DNA of 64,000 nt from Planctomycetota bacterium. Its GTDB lineage: Bacteria; Planctomycetota; J058; JAJDCQ01. Numbering within the stretch: position 1 is the first letter of the stretch; the number at the start of each line of letters is the position of its first letter. The stretch lies in assembly GCA_029260755.1 (NCBI GenBank), contig JAJDCQ010000021.1:62001-126000 (forward strand). The letters run 5' to 3'. The notes beneath the pieces are model-generated. The model did not search any database, was not told the origin of the DNA, and saw only the letters and a list, made by a program, of their open reading frames with translations. Both the position numbers and the translations under genes were made by a program. Positions 1 through 8,906 of this stretch are shown here, piece by piece.

Positions 1-985
1 GGGCGAGGGCGTGGAGTTGACTGACCGTCACCCCGCCGGCGCTGGTCGCCGGGTCGTCGGTCCAGACGTCGTGGCGGACGAAGGTGATCGCGTCGGCCTC
101 GTCGCCGTCCGCCGCCGGTCGCTGCTCCCACCACACCAGCCCCCACCCGTGCGCGTCGAGCGAGGTGACGACGTCGGCGTCGCCGTCGCCGTCGAGGTCG
201 GTGACGAGCATCTGGGCGCCGCCGCGGGCGCCCGGCGCGAAGTCGAACCGGTGCACCTCCCAGGGGGCGTCGCCGCGATCGCCGTCGGACGACGGAGGCT
301 GCCGCAGCCAGCCGCGGGCCCAGAGGATGTCGGCCCGCCCGTCGCCGTCGACATCGCCGACGCCGAGGCCGTGGGTGAACGCGCCGAGGCCGTCGATCGA
401 CGCCGAGACGGCGATCCAGGGCCACGGCTTCCGCGGGTCGTCTCCGGGGGAGGCGTAGCCGAAGCGCCCGCCCCGATGCGAGACGAGCTCGGGCACGCCG
501 TCGCCGGTCAGGTCGGTGAACGTCGGGCTCTCGTTGTCGACGCGATCGAGCGCGACGTGGCTCGACCACGGGCCGGCGGACGCCTTCGCGCCGCCGGGGT
601 TCTCGGCCCAGGTCGCCGCCTTCCCGGGGAAGCCGATCGTGACGATGTCGCCGTCGCCATCGCCGTCGACGTCGTGGACGTGGTGAAAGAACTTGTCGGA
701 GTACGCCTTCGGATCGAACGTCGTCTCGGCGGTCCAGGCGTGGCGAGCCTCGAAGGCCGGCCCCTTCCACCACCACGGGCCGCTGACGATGTCGGCCGCG
801 CCGTCGCCGTCGATGTCGCCGACGGCGGCGCCCTCGGCGGTGAACACGTCGGCGAGCTGGCGGCGCTCGAAGCGGTGAAGGGTGTGCGTCGGTTGGTCGT
901 CGTCGTCGCCTCGCGCCGCGCCGACGAGGGCCGTCGCGACGAGCAAGAAGAGCGTGACGGCCGGGACGGGGCGGCTCGAGGTCAT
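1..985 (-). CDS. Secreted FG-GAP/VCBS repeat protein, 3' end cut off by window edge
   Basis: Reading leftward from the ATG at 985 the frame stays open to the window edge (328 codons seen), so the C-terminus is missing. A hydrophobic signal peptide (residues about 8-26, VTLFLLVATALVGAA) is followed by repeated calcium-binding-type Asp motifs of FG-GAP blades: DIDGDGAADIV, DVDGDGDGDIV, DLTGDGVPELV, DVDGDGRADIL and DLDGDGDADVV, spaced about 50-70 residues apart, as in beta-propellers of the integrin-alpha type. The last visible part, VTVSQLHALA, is typical of the next blade. A GGAGG ribosome-binding site lies 6 bases before the ATG. It lies 105 bases downstream of another secreted protein on the same strand and may share its transcript. 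The role is probably extracellular or periplasmic; the ligand is unknown. Confidence 0.85.
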   Translation of the reverse strand, partial: MTSSRPVPAVTLFLLVATALVGAARGDDDDQPTHTLHRFERRQLADVFTAEGAAVGDIDGDGAADIVSGPWWWKGPAFEARHAWTAETTFDPKAYSDKFFHHVHDVDGDGDGDIVTIGFPGKAATWAENPGGAKASAGPWSSHVALDRVDNESPTFTDLTGDGVPELVSHRGGRFGYASPGDDPRKPWPWIAVSASIDGLGAFTHGLGVGDVDGDGRADILWARGWLRQPPSSDGDRGDAPWEVHRFDFAPGARGGAQMLVTDLDGDGDADVVTSLDAHGWGLVWWEQRPAADGDEADAITFVRHDVWTDDPATSAGGVTVSQLHALA

Positions 986-1090
986 GGCGGCCTCCGGGGC
1001 AGGACCTGGCCTCGCCAGGGTGCGCGGACCCGCCGATTCCTGCAATGCCGAGACTCGCTCGCATCGCGCTCGCGCGCCGGTGGCCTCAGC

Positions 1091-2602
1091 TCACTCGTCG
1101 GGCCCGACGTCGATGGCGACGATCTCGACGCTCGCCGTCACGTAGATGGTCACGCGGCGTCCAGCGCCCGTCTCGACGGCGATGCGAAACCCGCCGGCCG
1201 GCAGCCGGGCGGCGAGCTCGGGGACGCCGTCGGCGGCGACCGCGGTGACCCCGAGGAGGCGTGCTCCCGCGAAGAACGGCTCATCCTCGCCGCTGGACCG
1301 GACGAGCCATCCGAAGTAGGAGGGCTCCGTTTCGGTCCATCGTCCCGACCCGTCTCCGGATCTCGGCGGCGACCGCAGGGCGAGGTCGCGGCCCCAGAGC
1401 CAGCCGGCGGCGGCGCCGACGTCGCCAGACCCGAGGTCGGCGACGAGGCGACCCGCCTCGAGGCGGACCGCTTCGGTCGCCTCGATCGGTGGCACGGGGG
1501 GCCACGCTTCGGCCGCGACCCGACGGGCCCGGCGTGTGTCGGGGCGGCGGGCGAGCTCGTCGGCGATGAAGTCGGCGTAGGCGGCGGCCGTCTCGTCCGT
1601 GACGGTTCCCTCGGTGAGGACGAGGACCGCTCGCTCGCCCCAGCGCCACGACGTCACGATTGTCTCGCACGCGTACGGGCGCTCGTCGGCACGCACCTGC
1701 GGCTCGTACCGGATCCGGACGACTCCGGCGTCGCCGCGGTAGGCGAGGTCGGAGCGTCGGTCCGCGTCGAGGAGCCCGAGGAAGGCGTCGTCGGTCAGGT
1801 CGAGGCTCGCCACCTCGGCCGGTCGCCACGGCTCCGGCAGCAGAAGCGCGTGCGGAGCGAACTCGCGGAATGGTCGTTCCACCGTGAAGCGCCGTACCTC
1901 CCCGGGCGCCGCTTCGGAGCACTTCTCGTGGATCGCGGCTCGGAGCGACGCCTGGGCCTGTCGGGTGGCGTCGCCGACGAACGCCGTGATCGTGATGTTG
2001 CGAACGTGGAGGACGTCGATCACGCCCTCCTCGCGCTCCTCGGTCGCGGCGAACGCGCGCCAGGCGGGGAGCGCGGCCGCGGCCGCGGCCGTCGACTCGT
2101 AGTGCCCGACCCAGAGATCGGACGTGCGGGAGAGGCGATTCTCGACGTAGACCACGCGACGCCACTCGAGCGCTCCGGCGGTCGCGGTCAGCGCCAGGGT
2201 GTCGTCGGGTTTCGGACGGCGCTTCCCCTGGGCCTCGGCGAGCGCTCCGTCGAGGTCCCGCCGGCCGAGGCGCTTCTTCGGGACGATCTCGGTCGCCCAG
2301 GGAACCCGATCGGCTCCGGGGAGGACGTCCTCGGGAACGAGGAGCGGCCCCTCGCCGAGGAGGTCGATTCGACGGACCTGCTCCTCGGGGATCTCGCGGA
2401 GCTCGTCGTCGACCTGCAGACGGAAGACGCCGTCTCTGAGCTCGACGAGCCGGCCGCGGATGAGCGTGCCGTCGCGGAGCTCGACGGCGGCGAGGCCCTC
2501 ATCGTCCTGGGCGAGGGAGCCAGTGGGCGCCGCGAGGATGGCGACGATGAGGACGACCGAGGCGGTGGCCGAGGAGCGGCGAGGTCGTGGGGTGAAGTTC
2601 AT
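1091..2602 (-). CDS. Secreted protein of unknown function (503 aa)
   Basis: The start is the ATG at 2602, chosen because it has a GGGAGG ribosome-binding site 6 bases upstream and opens a Sec signal peptide (SVVLIVAILAAPTGSLAQ, residues 14-31). The open frame extends 79 codons further upstream but without signal or RBS. Residues about 36-72 form a small strand-rich unit (ELRDGTLIRGRLVELRDG followed by a DDELREIPEEQV segment) like the SH3-like boxes found in secreted proteins of planctomycetes. The remainder is a mixed alpha/beta region with no motif I recognise. It is exported. The function is unknown. Confidence 0.8.
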   Translation of the reverse strand: MNFTPRPRRSSATASVVLIVAILAAPTGSLAQDDEGLAAVELRDGTLIRGRLVELRDGVFRLQVDDELREIPEEQVRRIDLLGEGPLLVPEDVLPGADRVPWATEIVPKKRLGRRDLDGALAEAQGKRRPKPDDTLALTATAGALEWRRVVYVENRLSRTSDLWVGHYESTAAAAAALPAWRAFAATEEREEGVIDVLHVRNITITAFVGDATRQAQASLRAAIHEKCSEAAPGEVRRFTVERPFREFAPHALLLPEPWRPAEVASLDLTDDAFLGLLDADRRSDLAYRGDAGVVRIRYEPQVRADERPYACETIVTSWRWGERAVLVLTEGTVTDETAAAYADFIADELARRPDTRRARRVAAEAWPPVPPIEATEAVRLEAGRLVADLGSGDVGAAAGWLWGRDLALRSPPRSGDGSGRWTETEPSYFGWLVRSSGEDEPFFAGARLLGVTAVAADGVPELAARLPAGGFRIAVETGAGRRVTIYVTASVEIVAIDVGPDE

Positions 2603-2868
2603 GGCAAGCCTCCCATGATAGCAGGGGTCGTGGCGGACGGAGGCCGAACGCACGAGACGTGCCAACGCACGGAGGGGGTGATGATCGCGGGACTTGCAGC
2701 GGCGGGGCGGCGAGGGCGTGTCGAGATCCGTGACACCGGTGTGGTGCTCCTCGACAGCCAGGGAGGGTCGCGGCGACCCGAGCTTCCGGACGCGCTCGCG
2801 ACGTGCGACAATGAGATGAGGGGGACCCCCCCTGGCCACGGTGTGCGGGTCGGTGCGACCCGTCGGGC

Positions 2869-4050
2869 GTGGCTGGGACGGAGCGACCGCTGAACCTGCC
2901 CTACCTCCTCGCCGCGTTCGCGAGCCTGCTCTGCCTCGGCTTCGTCGACAACGCGCGGCCCGCGCTCATCACGTCCATCTTCGAGGATCTGAAGATCGGC
3001 GACGCGATCGGCTCCTGGCTCTTCGGGGCGAGCTCGGCCGGGATCATCGCCGGCACCCGGTTCAGCCGCGCGCTCGGGCGGCGCTTCTCCTCGCTCCGGT
3101 TGCTCCAGCTCGGCCAGCTCATCGTCGCCGGCTCGTTCTTCGCGATGGGCCGGTGCGATGGCGCCGGCACCCTCATCGCCGCCTCGTTCGTCTTCGGCAT
3201 CGGCGCCGGCTTCCTCGCCCCGGCCCAGAACCTGATGGTCCAGCAGGCGGCGCCGCCGGAGCGCCGGCGCCAGGCGTTCTCCGCGCTGCACGCGAGCTAC
3301 GGGCTGGCCTCGCTCCTCGCCCCGCTCGCCGTCGTTCTCCTCGCTCGGTTCGGGCTCGACTGGCGGACGGGCTTCACGATTCTCGCGGTGATCCCGCTCG
3401 TCCTCGTCGCGGCCGATCTGCTCGTCCGTCCGCTCCCGGTGCGGCCGGCGCCGCCGCCGGCGGGGCCGGGGGACCGGGGCTGGCACACCGTCTTCGCGCT
3501 GATGCTCGGCCTCGCCGTGTGCGCCGAGCTCGCGATCTCGACGCGACTCCCCGCCCTCCTCGAGCAGGAGGGGCGCGACCCCGAGACTGCGAAGCTCTGG
3601 CTCACCGCGTTCTTCGCGTGCCTCCTCGCGAGCCGACTCGCGGGCGGGGTCGTCCGACTTCCGATCGGCACCCGGGCGACCCTCGCCGTCTCGGGCGTCG
3701 GCGCTCTCGCGGTGACGGTCGCGGGGCTGCTGTGGCTCCCCGAGCTGCTCGCGTTCGTGGCCCTTCCCCTCGGGATCTTCTTCCCGAGCGGGATGGAGCT
3801 CCTCGCCGAGGAGCGCCCCGAGCGAATCGAGACCGCCATGAACGACGCGTTCGCCTGGATCAGCGGACTGCTCGTCGGCTGCCACGCCCTGATCGGATGG
3901 CTGAGCGACCTGCACGGGCGGAGGGTCGCGTTGTCGGTCGGAGCGATCGCGCTCCTCGGCGCCCTCGCGCTGCTGGCGGTCCTTCCGCGCGTCGGAACTT
4001 CTGGGTGGGCGGGTGTCGCCGTTTCGCGGTCGGGATCCCGCGGAAAGTGA
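2869..4050 (+). CDS. Major facilitator superfamily transporter
   Basis: About 393 aa with twelve hydrophobic segments in two groups of six separated by a polar Pro-rich loop (residues about 190-205), the normal MFS size and layout. The segment after TM1 (GFVDNARPALITSIFEDL) and the Arg-rich TM2-3 loop (RFSRALGRRFSS) resemble the MFS signature loop. The start is GTG at 2869; a weak extended -10-like TGCGACAAT lies just upstream (about 2807-2815). The substrate cannot be told from sequence. The last ~17 residues are not hydrophobic and are encoded by a repeat copy (4000-4069), so the natural C-terminus was probably replaced when the repeat arrived. Confidence 0.85.
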   Translation: MAGTERPLNLPYLLAAFASLLCLGFVDNARPALITSIFEDLKIGDAIGSWLFGASSAGIIAGTRFSRALGRRFSSLRLLQLGQLIVAGSFFAMGRCDGAGTLIAASFVFGIGAGFLAPAQNLMVQQAAPPERRRQAFSALHASYGLASLLAPLAVVLLARFGLDWRTGFTILAVIPLVLVAADLLVRPLPVRPAPPPAGPGDRGWHTVFALMLGLAVCAELAISTRLPALLEQEGRDPETAKLWLTAFFACLLASRLAGGVVRLPIGTRATLAVSGVGALAVTVAGLLWLPELLAFVALPLGIFFPSGMELLAEERPERIETAMNDAFAWISGLLVGCHALIGWLSDLHGRRVALSVGAIALLGALALLAVLPRVGTSGWAGVAVSRSGSRGK

Positions 4051-4404
4051 CGGCATGCGGGGTCAGGCCCGTGCGCATGCGCAGTCGTCGCCGACGGCGG
4101 CGCGGGGTCGGCGTGCGGCCTGCTTCGAAGCTGGGCGGGTGTGCGGGTGCCGCTGCTTTCCCGTTCGGATCCCGCGGAATGTGACGGCATGCGGCGTCAG
4201 GCCTCTGCTTGCTGGCTTGGGAGGGGAGCTCGCTTCGGCAGTCCCGCTCCGACCAAGCAGCAAGCAGACGGCCTGACCCCACCGCTGGCCTCCCAGGAGG
4301 GTAGCGAACGGGAATCGATGGCTCGGCCCACCCGCCCCGCTCCGATGCAGGCCGCATATCGACCCCGCCCCGCCGTCGGCAATACGACTCCCGCATGCGC
4401 GCGG
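4000..4404. repeat. Composite repeat: one partial direct copy plus a ~330 bp imperfect palindrome
   Basis: Three copies of one module are visible. Copy A (about 4000-4069) and copy B (about 4072-4220) are direct and share TGGGCGGGTGT, GATCCCGCGGAA and GTGACGGCATGCGG. Copy C (about 4253-4404) is an inverted version of B with matches along its whole length: GCTTGCTG against CAGCAAGC, TCCCGTTCG against CGAACGGGA, GCGGCCTGC against GCAGGCCGC. B and C make a giant imperfect palindrome around a 32 bp centre. No gene is evident in this convergent 445 bp gap. Confidence 0.8.
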
Positions 4405-4498
4405 GCAAGACCTCGGGACAGCAAGACCTCGGACAGCAAGACCTCGAGACAGCAAGACCTCGGGACAGCAAACCTCGGGACGGTGAGACCTCGGACTA
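4405..4498. repeat. Tandem repeat, unit 15-16 bp, about six copies
   Basis: Units of the form GCAAGACCTCGGGACA follow each other at 4405, 4421, 4436, 4452, 4468 and 4483, with 1-4 changes per copy. The array starts exactly where the inverted copy C of the preceding palindrome ends, and its last unit overlaps the stop codon of the leftward gene ending at 4496. Confidence 0.9.
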
Positions 4499-4882
4499 CT
4501 CGCGAGCGCGGACCGCCTCGAGCGCCTCGGCCGCGAGCTCGGCGAAGGGCACCTCGCGTCGCTCCTCGCTTCGGCCGGTCTCCTCGCCCGTGCCCGGGTC
4601 GTACTCGACATCGGTCGCCACGTGCTCGAACGACCGGGTGTCCTTCGCGAGGCGCTCGAGCAGCCCGATGGCGTCGGCGTCGCCGACCTCCTTCAGGCAG
4701 CGGAGCCCGATGACCTTGTGGGTCCACGGCACCGCCTCGGGGGCTCCGGCGGCGTCGAGGATCTTCGCGAGGTTGGCGACGATGTGGGGGCCGACGCCCT
4801 CGCGGCCGAGGAGCGTCCGCTCGTAGAGCTCGATCTCGGCGATCGAGTAGCTCTCCTTCACATTGAGGAAGAGGAAGAACAC
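4496..4882 (-). CDS. Small hypothetical protein (about 128 aa)
   Basis: The predicted protein is acidic and helical, with segments such as VANLAKILDAAG, LRCLKEVGDADAIGLLERLA and FAELAAEALEAV that look like HEAT-type helix pairs. The GTG at 4882 is the longest start; a second GTG at 4861 is equally possible and neither has a clear Shine-Dalgarno. The stop lies in the last unit of a tandem repeat. I do not recognise the family. It is divergent from the membrane protein gene starting at 4955. Confidence 0.5.
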   Translation of the reverse strand: MFFLFLNVKESYSIAEIELYERTLLGREGVGPHIVANLAKILDAAGAPEAVPWTHKVIGLRCLKEVGDADAIGLLERLAKDTRSFEHVATDVEYDPGTGEETGRSEERREVPFAELAAEALEAVRARE

Positions 4883-4954
4883 CTAACTCTTGCGGGAACG
4901 GCCCGATCTGCATTACAAGGGGAGGCATCGGGGGAGACCGAGAGGCTCCGAATC

Positions 4955-5728
4955 ATGGCCGTCGCCCTGTCGCTGCTCGTGTGGTTCGCGATCTACCTGC
5001 TCATCGTGTTCCTCACCGGATGGCTCTTCCGCACCGTCGGCGCGGAGAAGATCGCCCGGCGCGTCTTCTTCCCCGGCTTCATCTGCGTCACGATCGTCCG
5101 GCTCGTCGCGGGCGCCGTCACGGGGGTGAAGGAGGATCCCGACGGAAAGGTCACGCGCAAGAAGAAGGGTGATGACGGCGGCGGCGAGCCCGGCATCAAG
5201 ACGAAGATCGCGTTCTCGTTCCTGCCGTTCCTGACGTGCACCGTGCTCCTCGTGGCCCTGTTCGCGGTCCCCGAGAAGCTGCCGGTTCCGGTTCACGCGC
5301 AGATCGACGAGGAGCTCACCCTCGACCAGGACGGCCTCGTCGCGTTCTTCGGCACGGCGGCCGGGCTCGTCTGGGTCGTCCTGGCGGCCATCGGGAGCAA
5401 CCCCGACTCGTGGCAGGTGTGGGCGAGCCTCTACGCGGCCGCCGCGCTGATCGTCGCGGGGGCGCCGCGGGCGAGCGACCTGAAGCTCATCGCTCCGATG
5501 GTCGGCGGGACGATCCTGTCGATCTGGGGGCTGGAGGCGCTCGGCGTCGGCGCGGGGTTCTTCCCGCAGGCCTGGGTCGCGAGCTGGTTCGCGGGGCAGT
5601 CGACGCAGCAGGCGCTCGCGTTCGTTCTCTGCCTGGCGCTGTTCACCTTCGTCATCTGCGCCGCCGTGCTCGGCGCGGGTCACATCCTGGCGCGGATGTC
5701 GGACCGCCGCCGCCAGAAGAGTACGTAA
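4955..5728 (+). CDS. Polytopic membrane protein of unknown function (257 aa)
   Basis: The start ATG at 4955 follows a GAGAGG box and immediately opens a transmembrane helix (VALSLLVWFAIYLLIVFL). About six hydrophobic segments follow, interrupted by a charged cytoplasmic-type loop (residues about 55-75, with KVTRKKKGDDGGGEPGIKTK), and the protein ends in a basic tail. There are no catalytic or transport motifs I recognise. It is followed 71 bases later by the sigma-like gene on the same strand, so the two could be co-transcribed. It could be a membrane partner of that regulatory pair, but nothing in the sequence proves this. Confidence 0.8.
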   Translation: MAVALSLLVWFAIYLLIVFLTGWLFRTVGAEKIARRVFFPGFICVTIVRLVAGAVTGVKEDPDGKVTRKKKGDDGGGEPGIKTKIAFSFLPFLTCTVLLVALFAVPEKLPVPVHAQIDEELTLDQDGLVAFFGTAAGLVWVVLAAIGSNPDSWQVWASLYAAAALIVAGAPRASDLKLIAPMVGGTILSIWGLEALGVGAGFFPQAWVASWFAGQSTQQALAFVLCLALFTFVICAAVLGAGHILARMSDRRRQKST

Positions 5729-5799
5729 CGCGGACGCCGCGGCGGCGTCCGCTCGAGAGGTCGTCACGACGGCCGAGACAGACCGGGGGGGATGGGGCC

Positions 5800-7206
5800 C
5801 TGACCACCGAGACCGAGCTGGCCGAGTTCGACCGCAAGCTGCGGAGCGCGCTCGCCGAGGCGGGCACGCCCGCGCCGGACACCGAGTTCTGGACGGCGCT
5901 CATCGAGCGCCTCCACCGCCGATCGACGCGCCCCGACGCGTTCACCCCGCGCGGGGAGGACGACGATCGGCCGCCCCGCATCCCACCGCCCGGCGAGGAT
6001 GCCGACCTCGATGAGCGGATCGGGTGGGCGTTCGTCGAGGTGGCCGCGATCCGCGAGGGGGACCTGTTCGGGCTGATCGAGGGCGGCGCGGGCGGCGACA
6101 GTGACGCGTTCAGTCAGCTTCTCGGAATCCTCGACAGCGACGTCAAGCTCAGGGGTATTCTCTATCGAAGCGGGCTTCGACCCGAGGACGTCTATCCGGA
6201 CCTGGCAAGCAAGCTCTGGGAGTCACTCAAGAAGTGGGACGGTCGGGACTTCCGAGCCTTCGCCGCGCAGATCGCGCGCAACTTCTCCGCCGACGAACGG
6301 CGCCGGAAGAAGTCGCGGACGGTGGCGCTCCCCGAGGAGCAGGCCGACGAGGCCCCGCTGCCGGGACGTTCGGGAGGTGGTCGGCACGACGAGGAGCTCG
6401 CGGTCCAGGAAGCGGTCGCGCTGACCTATCACCTGATCGGCGAGCTCGAGACGACCGGCGAGATCAAGCCGCTCGACGTTCTCCTCTTTCAGCTCCTCCA
6501 GCGCGGGCTCGGCCCGAGCGAGATCCAGGAGGCGCTCAGTGAATCGCCGCTCCTGCCGAGGCTCGCGGAAGCGATGAAGGCGCTCTGCGGGAAGGGTCGC
6601 CTGCGGGCCGAGGACGCCCTCGCGATCCGCGGCCTGATCGACGGGCTCGCGCCCGCCGAGGCGGTCGTCCTGGCCGACCATCCCGACGGGGTGGCGGCGG
6701 TCGAAAAGGCGGCGAAGGCGCTCGGCGACGCGTCCGACCTCGTCGAGGCGGGCAGCGTCGATCGCGAGGCGGGCAGCGTCCTGTGCCGTCGCGGCACGAA
6801 GGCGTCCGAGCTCGAGAGCGCGGTCGCCATGTCGACCAACGCGATCAACCTCCGGATGAACCGCGTCCGCCTCAAGCTCTGGATGGCGTTCGTCGACCGC
6901 GCGTTCCGCTCGCTCGACCAGCCGATCCTCGAGGGCGGCGCCGATCGATTCATCGTGCAGCACCGCTGCCGGGCCGGCCTCTGGTGCCGGATGTACAAGG
7001 ACCGGACCTGCTCGATGGAGCGGACGCCGGCCGAGATCGCGGATCTGGCGAAGGCGCAGGCTGAGCTGGACGTCTCGGAGTTGGAGCGGCTCGTCGATGA
7101 GCTGCGCGAGAGAATTCTGTTGCCCCTCGAAGGGGTAGTCCCGGACTACAACTCTTGTCTGGGCGAACGGCGGCGTCCTACCGACGCCACGGGCAAGAAG
7201 AGCTAG
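5800..7206 (+). CDS. Atypical sigma-70-like factor (putative), start uncertain
   Basis: The frame has no ATG, GTG or TTG between the previous gene and the conserved part; CTG at 5800, preceded by a G-run, is the best available start and is uncertain. Residues about 115-170 (LRGILYRSGLRPEDVYPDL, then LWESLKKWDGRDFRAFA and RNFSADERRRKK) resemble sigma region 2. Residues about 320-370 (TKASELESAVAMSTNAINL, RMNRVRLKL) resemble the region 4 helix-turn-helix. In between lies a long helical insert (about 200-310), and the C-terminus carries a Cys cluster (HRCRAGLWCRMYKDRTC). At about 468 aa it is far longer than ECF sigma factors. The next gene encodes an anti-sigma-like protein, which supports the reading. 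DNA-binding regulation is inferred. Confidence 0.6.
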   Translation: MTTETELAEFDRKLRSALAEAGTPAPDTEFWTALIERLHRRSTRPDAFTPRGEDDDRPPRIPPPGEDADLDERIGWAFVEVAAIREGDLFGLIEGGAGGDSDAFSQLLGILDSDVKLRGILYRSGLRPEDVYPDLASKLWESLKKWDGRDFRAFAAQIARNFSADERRRKKSRTVALPEEQADEAPLPGRSGGGRHDEELAVQEAVALTYHLIGELETTGEIKPLDVLLFQLLQRGLGPSEIQEALSESPLLPRLAEAMKALCGKGRLRAEDALAIRGLIDGLAPAEAVVLADHPDGVAAVEKAAKALGDASDLVEAGSVDREAGSVLCRRGTKASELESAVAMSTNAINLRMNRVRLKLWMAFVDRAFRSLDQPILEGGADRFIVQHRCRAGLWCRMYKDRTCSMERTPAEIADLAKAQAELDVSELERLVDELRERILLPLEGVVPDYNSCLGERRRPTDATGKKS

Positions 7207-7378
7207 CTCGCTCGCCGAGCGGGCGCTCTCCATCACGAGAGACGCATCCGAGGCACGACGGGGCCGCGGGTCCGGACGCGTCGCAGGCGAACGGAGATGA
7301 GACGATGCTGCGCGCAAGAGCCGAGCACCGATCGATCATCGTCCGTTCGTCCGACCAGAGACGAAACGGAGCGGTCCA

Positions 7379-8212
7379 GTGCGCGACAGCAATTCCAATG
7401 ATCGAGGTTCGGACCAGTCGGTGTCCGGCATCCCCTCGAGCCTTCCGAAGGACGACTTCGTCGCCTACTCGGATGCCCTCCTGGGAAGTTATCGGGGGCG
7501 CGGGACGACCGCTGAAGCTCCCGACCCCGAGATGCTCGACCGGTTGACCCGGTACGCCGAAGGCACCCTCCCCGAAGACGAACGGGAGCCCATCCGCGAG
7601 CTCCTGCACGACCATCCCGCCTACTACGAGATCGTCCTCCGCACGCTCCGCGAGCGCCGCGGCGCCGCCGCGCACCCCGCCGGAGACGGTCGGCCCACGA
7701 CGGCCACGACCGCTGCCGCCGAGACGGCGACGCCCGTCGCCGTGGCGCGGCCGCCCGCCCGGAGCGCGCTCGTCGATCGCTTCGTCCGGACCGTCGTCAC
7801 CGCGAGCCGCCGGGGCGGCGCCCGGGGTCAGCTCGGCCAGGCGCTCGAGGCGCTCGGCGCCGGGAGCTGGGATGCGGCGAGCCGCGCGCTCGACAACATT
7901 CTCGGCTCGACCGATCGAGCGGCCGACTTCGACATTTCGAGCGTGCACAACGCCCGCGGAGCTGCGCTCCTCGGGCGTTGCGATTACAAGGCGGCCAGAC
8001 ACGCGTTCGAGCGCGCGCACGAGCGCGCCGGCCACAAGGCCGAGAAGACGATCGCCCAGACCGGCCTCGAGGTGGTGCGCTGGGCGGAGCACGCCGCGCC
8101 GAGCGCGTCGCCGGGCGAGGAGCTCGAGAGCCGGCTCGCCCACGCCGAGAAGGTCGTCCGGCGCCTCGAGCGCGGCGCCTCGGCCGAGGGCGACGGCGAA
8201 GGCGCGGTCTGA
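7379..8212 (+). CDS. Anti-sigma-like N-terminus with TPR-like C-terminal half
   Basis: 277 aa from GTG at 7379, with GGAG 8 bases upstream. Residues about 45-85 (DPEMLDRLTRYAEGTLPEDE, then REPIRELLHDHP) have the look of the zinc-finger anti-sigma fold but lack its His/Cys ligands. A low-complexity Ala/Thr linker follows (about 95-120), then helical repeats (ALEALGAGSWDAASRALDNI and ALLGRCDYKAARHAFERA) typical of TPR. There is no transmembrane helix, so it would be cytoplasmic. It sits 172 bases after the sigma-like gene. I infer a protein partner for that factor; binding is not shown. Confidence 0.75.
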   Translation: MRDSNSNDRGSDQSVSGIPSSLPKDDFVAYSDALLGSYRGRGTTAEAPDPEMLDRLTRYAEGTLPEDEREPIRELLHDHPAYYEIVLRTLRERRGAAAHPAGDGRPTTATTAAAETATPVAVARPPARSALVDRFVRTVVTASRRGGARGQLGQALEALGAGSWDAASRALDNILGSTDRAADFDISSVHNARGAALLGRCDYKAARHAFERAHERAGHKAEKTIAQTGLEVVRWAEHAAPSASPGEELESRLAHAEKVVRRLERGASAEGDGEGAV

Positions 8213-8216
8213 TCAG

Positions 8217-8906
8217 TCAGGCATCCGCGTAGGCGAGCGGGTCGCGCTCGCCCGCCTCCGCGAACCCCTTCCGACGAAGTAGACACGCATCGCACCGACC
8301 GCAGGCGGCCCCGCCTGACGCCGGCGCGTAGCAGGTCCACGTCTTCTCGAGAGGGACGCCGAGCGCGACGGCGCGCCGGACGACGTCGGCCTTCGTCAGC
8401 TCGAGGAGCGGAGCGTGGATCGTGAACCGGGCCCCCTCGACGCCCGCCTTCGTCGCGACGTTCGCGAGGGCGGCGAACGCGTCGATGAACGCGGGGCGGC
8501 AGTCGGGATAGCCCGAGAAGTCGATCGCGTTGGCCCCGATGTAGATCTCGGTCGAGCCGAGCACCTCCGCCCACCCGAGCGCGATCGCGAGGAAGACGGT
8601 GTTGCGGGCCGGGACGTAGGTGACCGGGATCGCGTCGGCCATGCTCGCCTCGTCGCGGCCCGTCGGGACCGCGATCGCCTCATCGGTGAGCGCCGAGCCG
8701 CCGATCGCGCCGAGGTCGACCGAGACGACCCGATGCTCGACCGCGCCGAGGGCGGTCGCGACGGCGCGGGCGCTCGTGAGCTCCCGGTCGTGGCGTTGCC
8801 CGTAGAGGACGGTCAGGGCGTGCGGCGCGAACCCGTCGGTCTTGCACTGGGCGAGGCAGGTCGAGCTGTCGAGGCCTCCCGAAAGGAGGACGACGGCGGG
8901 CTTCAT
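8217..8906 (-). CDS. queC: 7-cyano-7-deazaguanine synthase QueC
   Basis: ATP-dependent conversion of 7-carboxy-7-deazaguanine to preQ0, the precursor of queuosine in tRNA and of deazapurine DNA modifications. The 229 aa protein has the PP-loop SGGLDSS at residues 9-15, TYVPARNTVFLAIALGWAE in the middle, the family segment IDFSGYPDCRP, and C-terminal zinc ligands (CYAPASGGAACGRCDAC). Size and motifs are normal. It is convergent with the preceding gene (4 bp gap) and 2.4 kb from queE on the same strand; two unrelated rightward genes lie between them. Confidence 0.95.
   Translation of the reverse strand: MKPAVVLLSGGLDSSTCLAQCKTDGFAPHALTVLYGQRHDRELTSARAVATALGAVEHRVVSVDLGAIGGSALTDEAIAVPTGRDEASMADAIPVTYVPARNTVFLAIALGWAEVLGSTEIYIGANAIDFSGYPDCRPAFIDAFAALANVATKAGVEGARFTIHAPLLELTKADVVRRAVALGVPLEKTWTCYAPASGGAACGRCDACLLRRKGFAEAGERDPLAYADA

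Noticed and set aside
11-2893. Rightward 960-codon open frame at the window start
   Set aside because: It is antisense to two leftward genes with signal peptides, ribosome-binding sites and recognisable FG-GAP repeats; its translation is Arg/Asp/Val low complexity, as expected opposite GC-rich codons.
2599-4056. Leftward 485-codon frame opposite the MFS gene
   Set aside because: Highly charged Arg/Glu composition and no domain; the opposite strand has twelve membrane helices.
4405-4498. CRISPR array
   Set aside because: The 15-16 bp units are contiguous with no spacers and no cas genes lie nearby.
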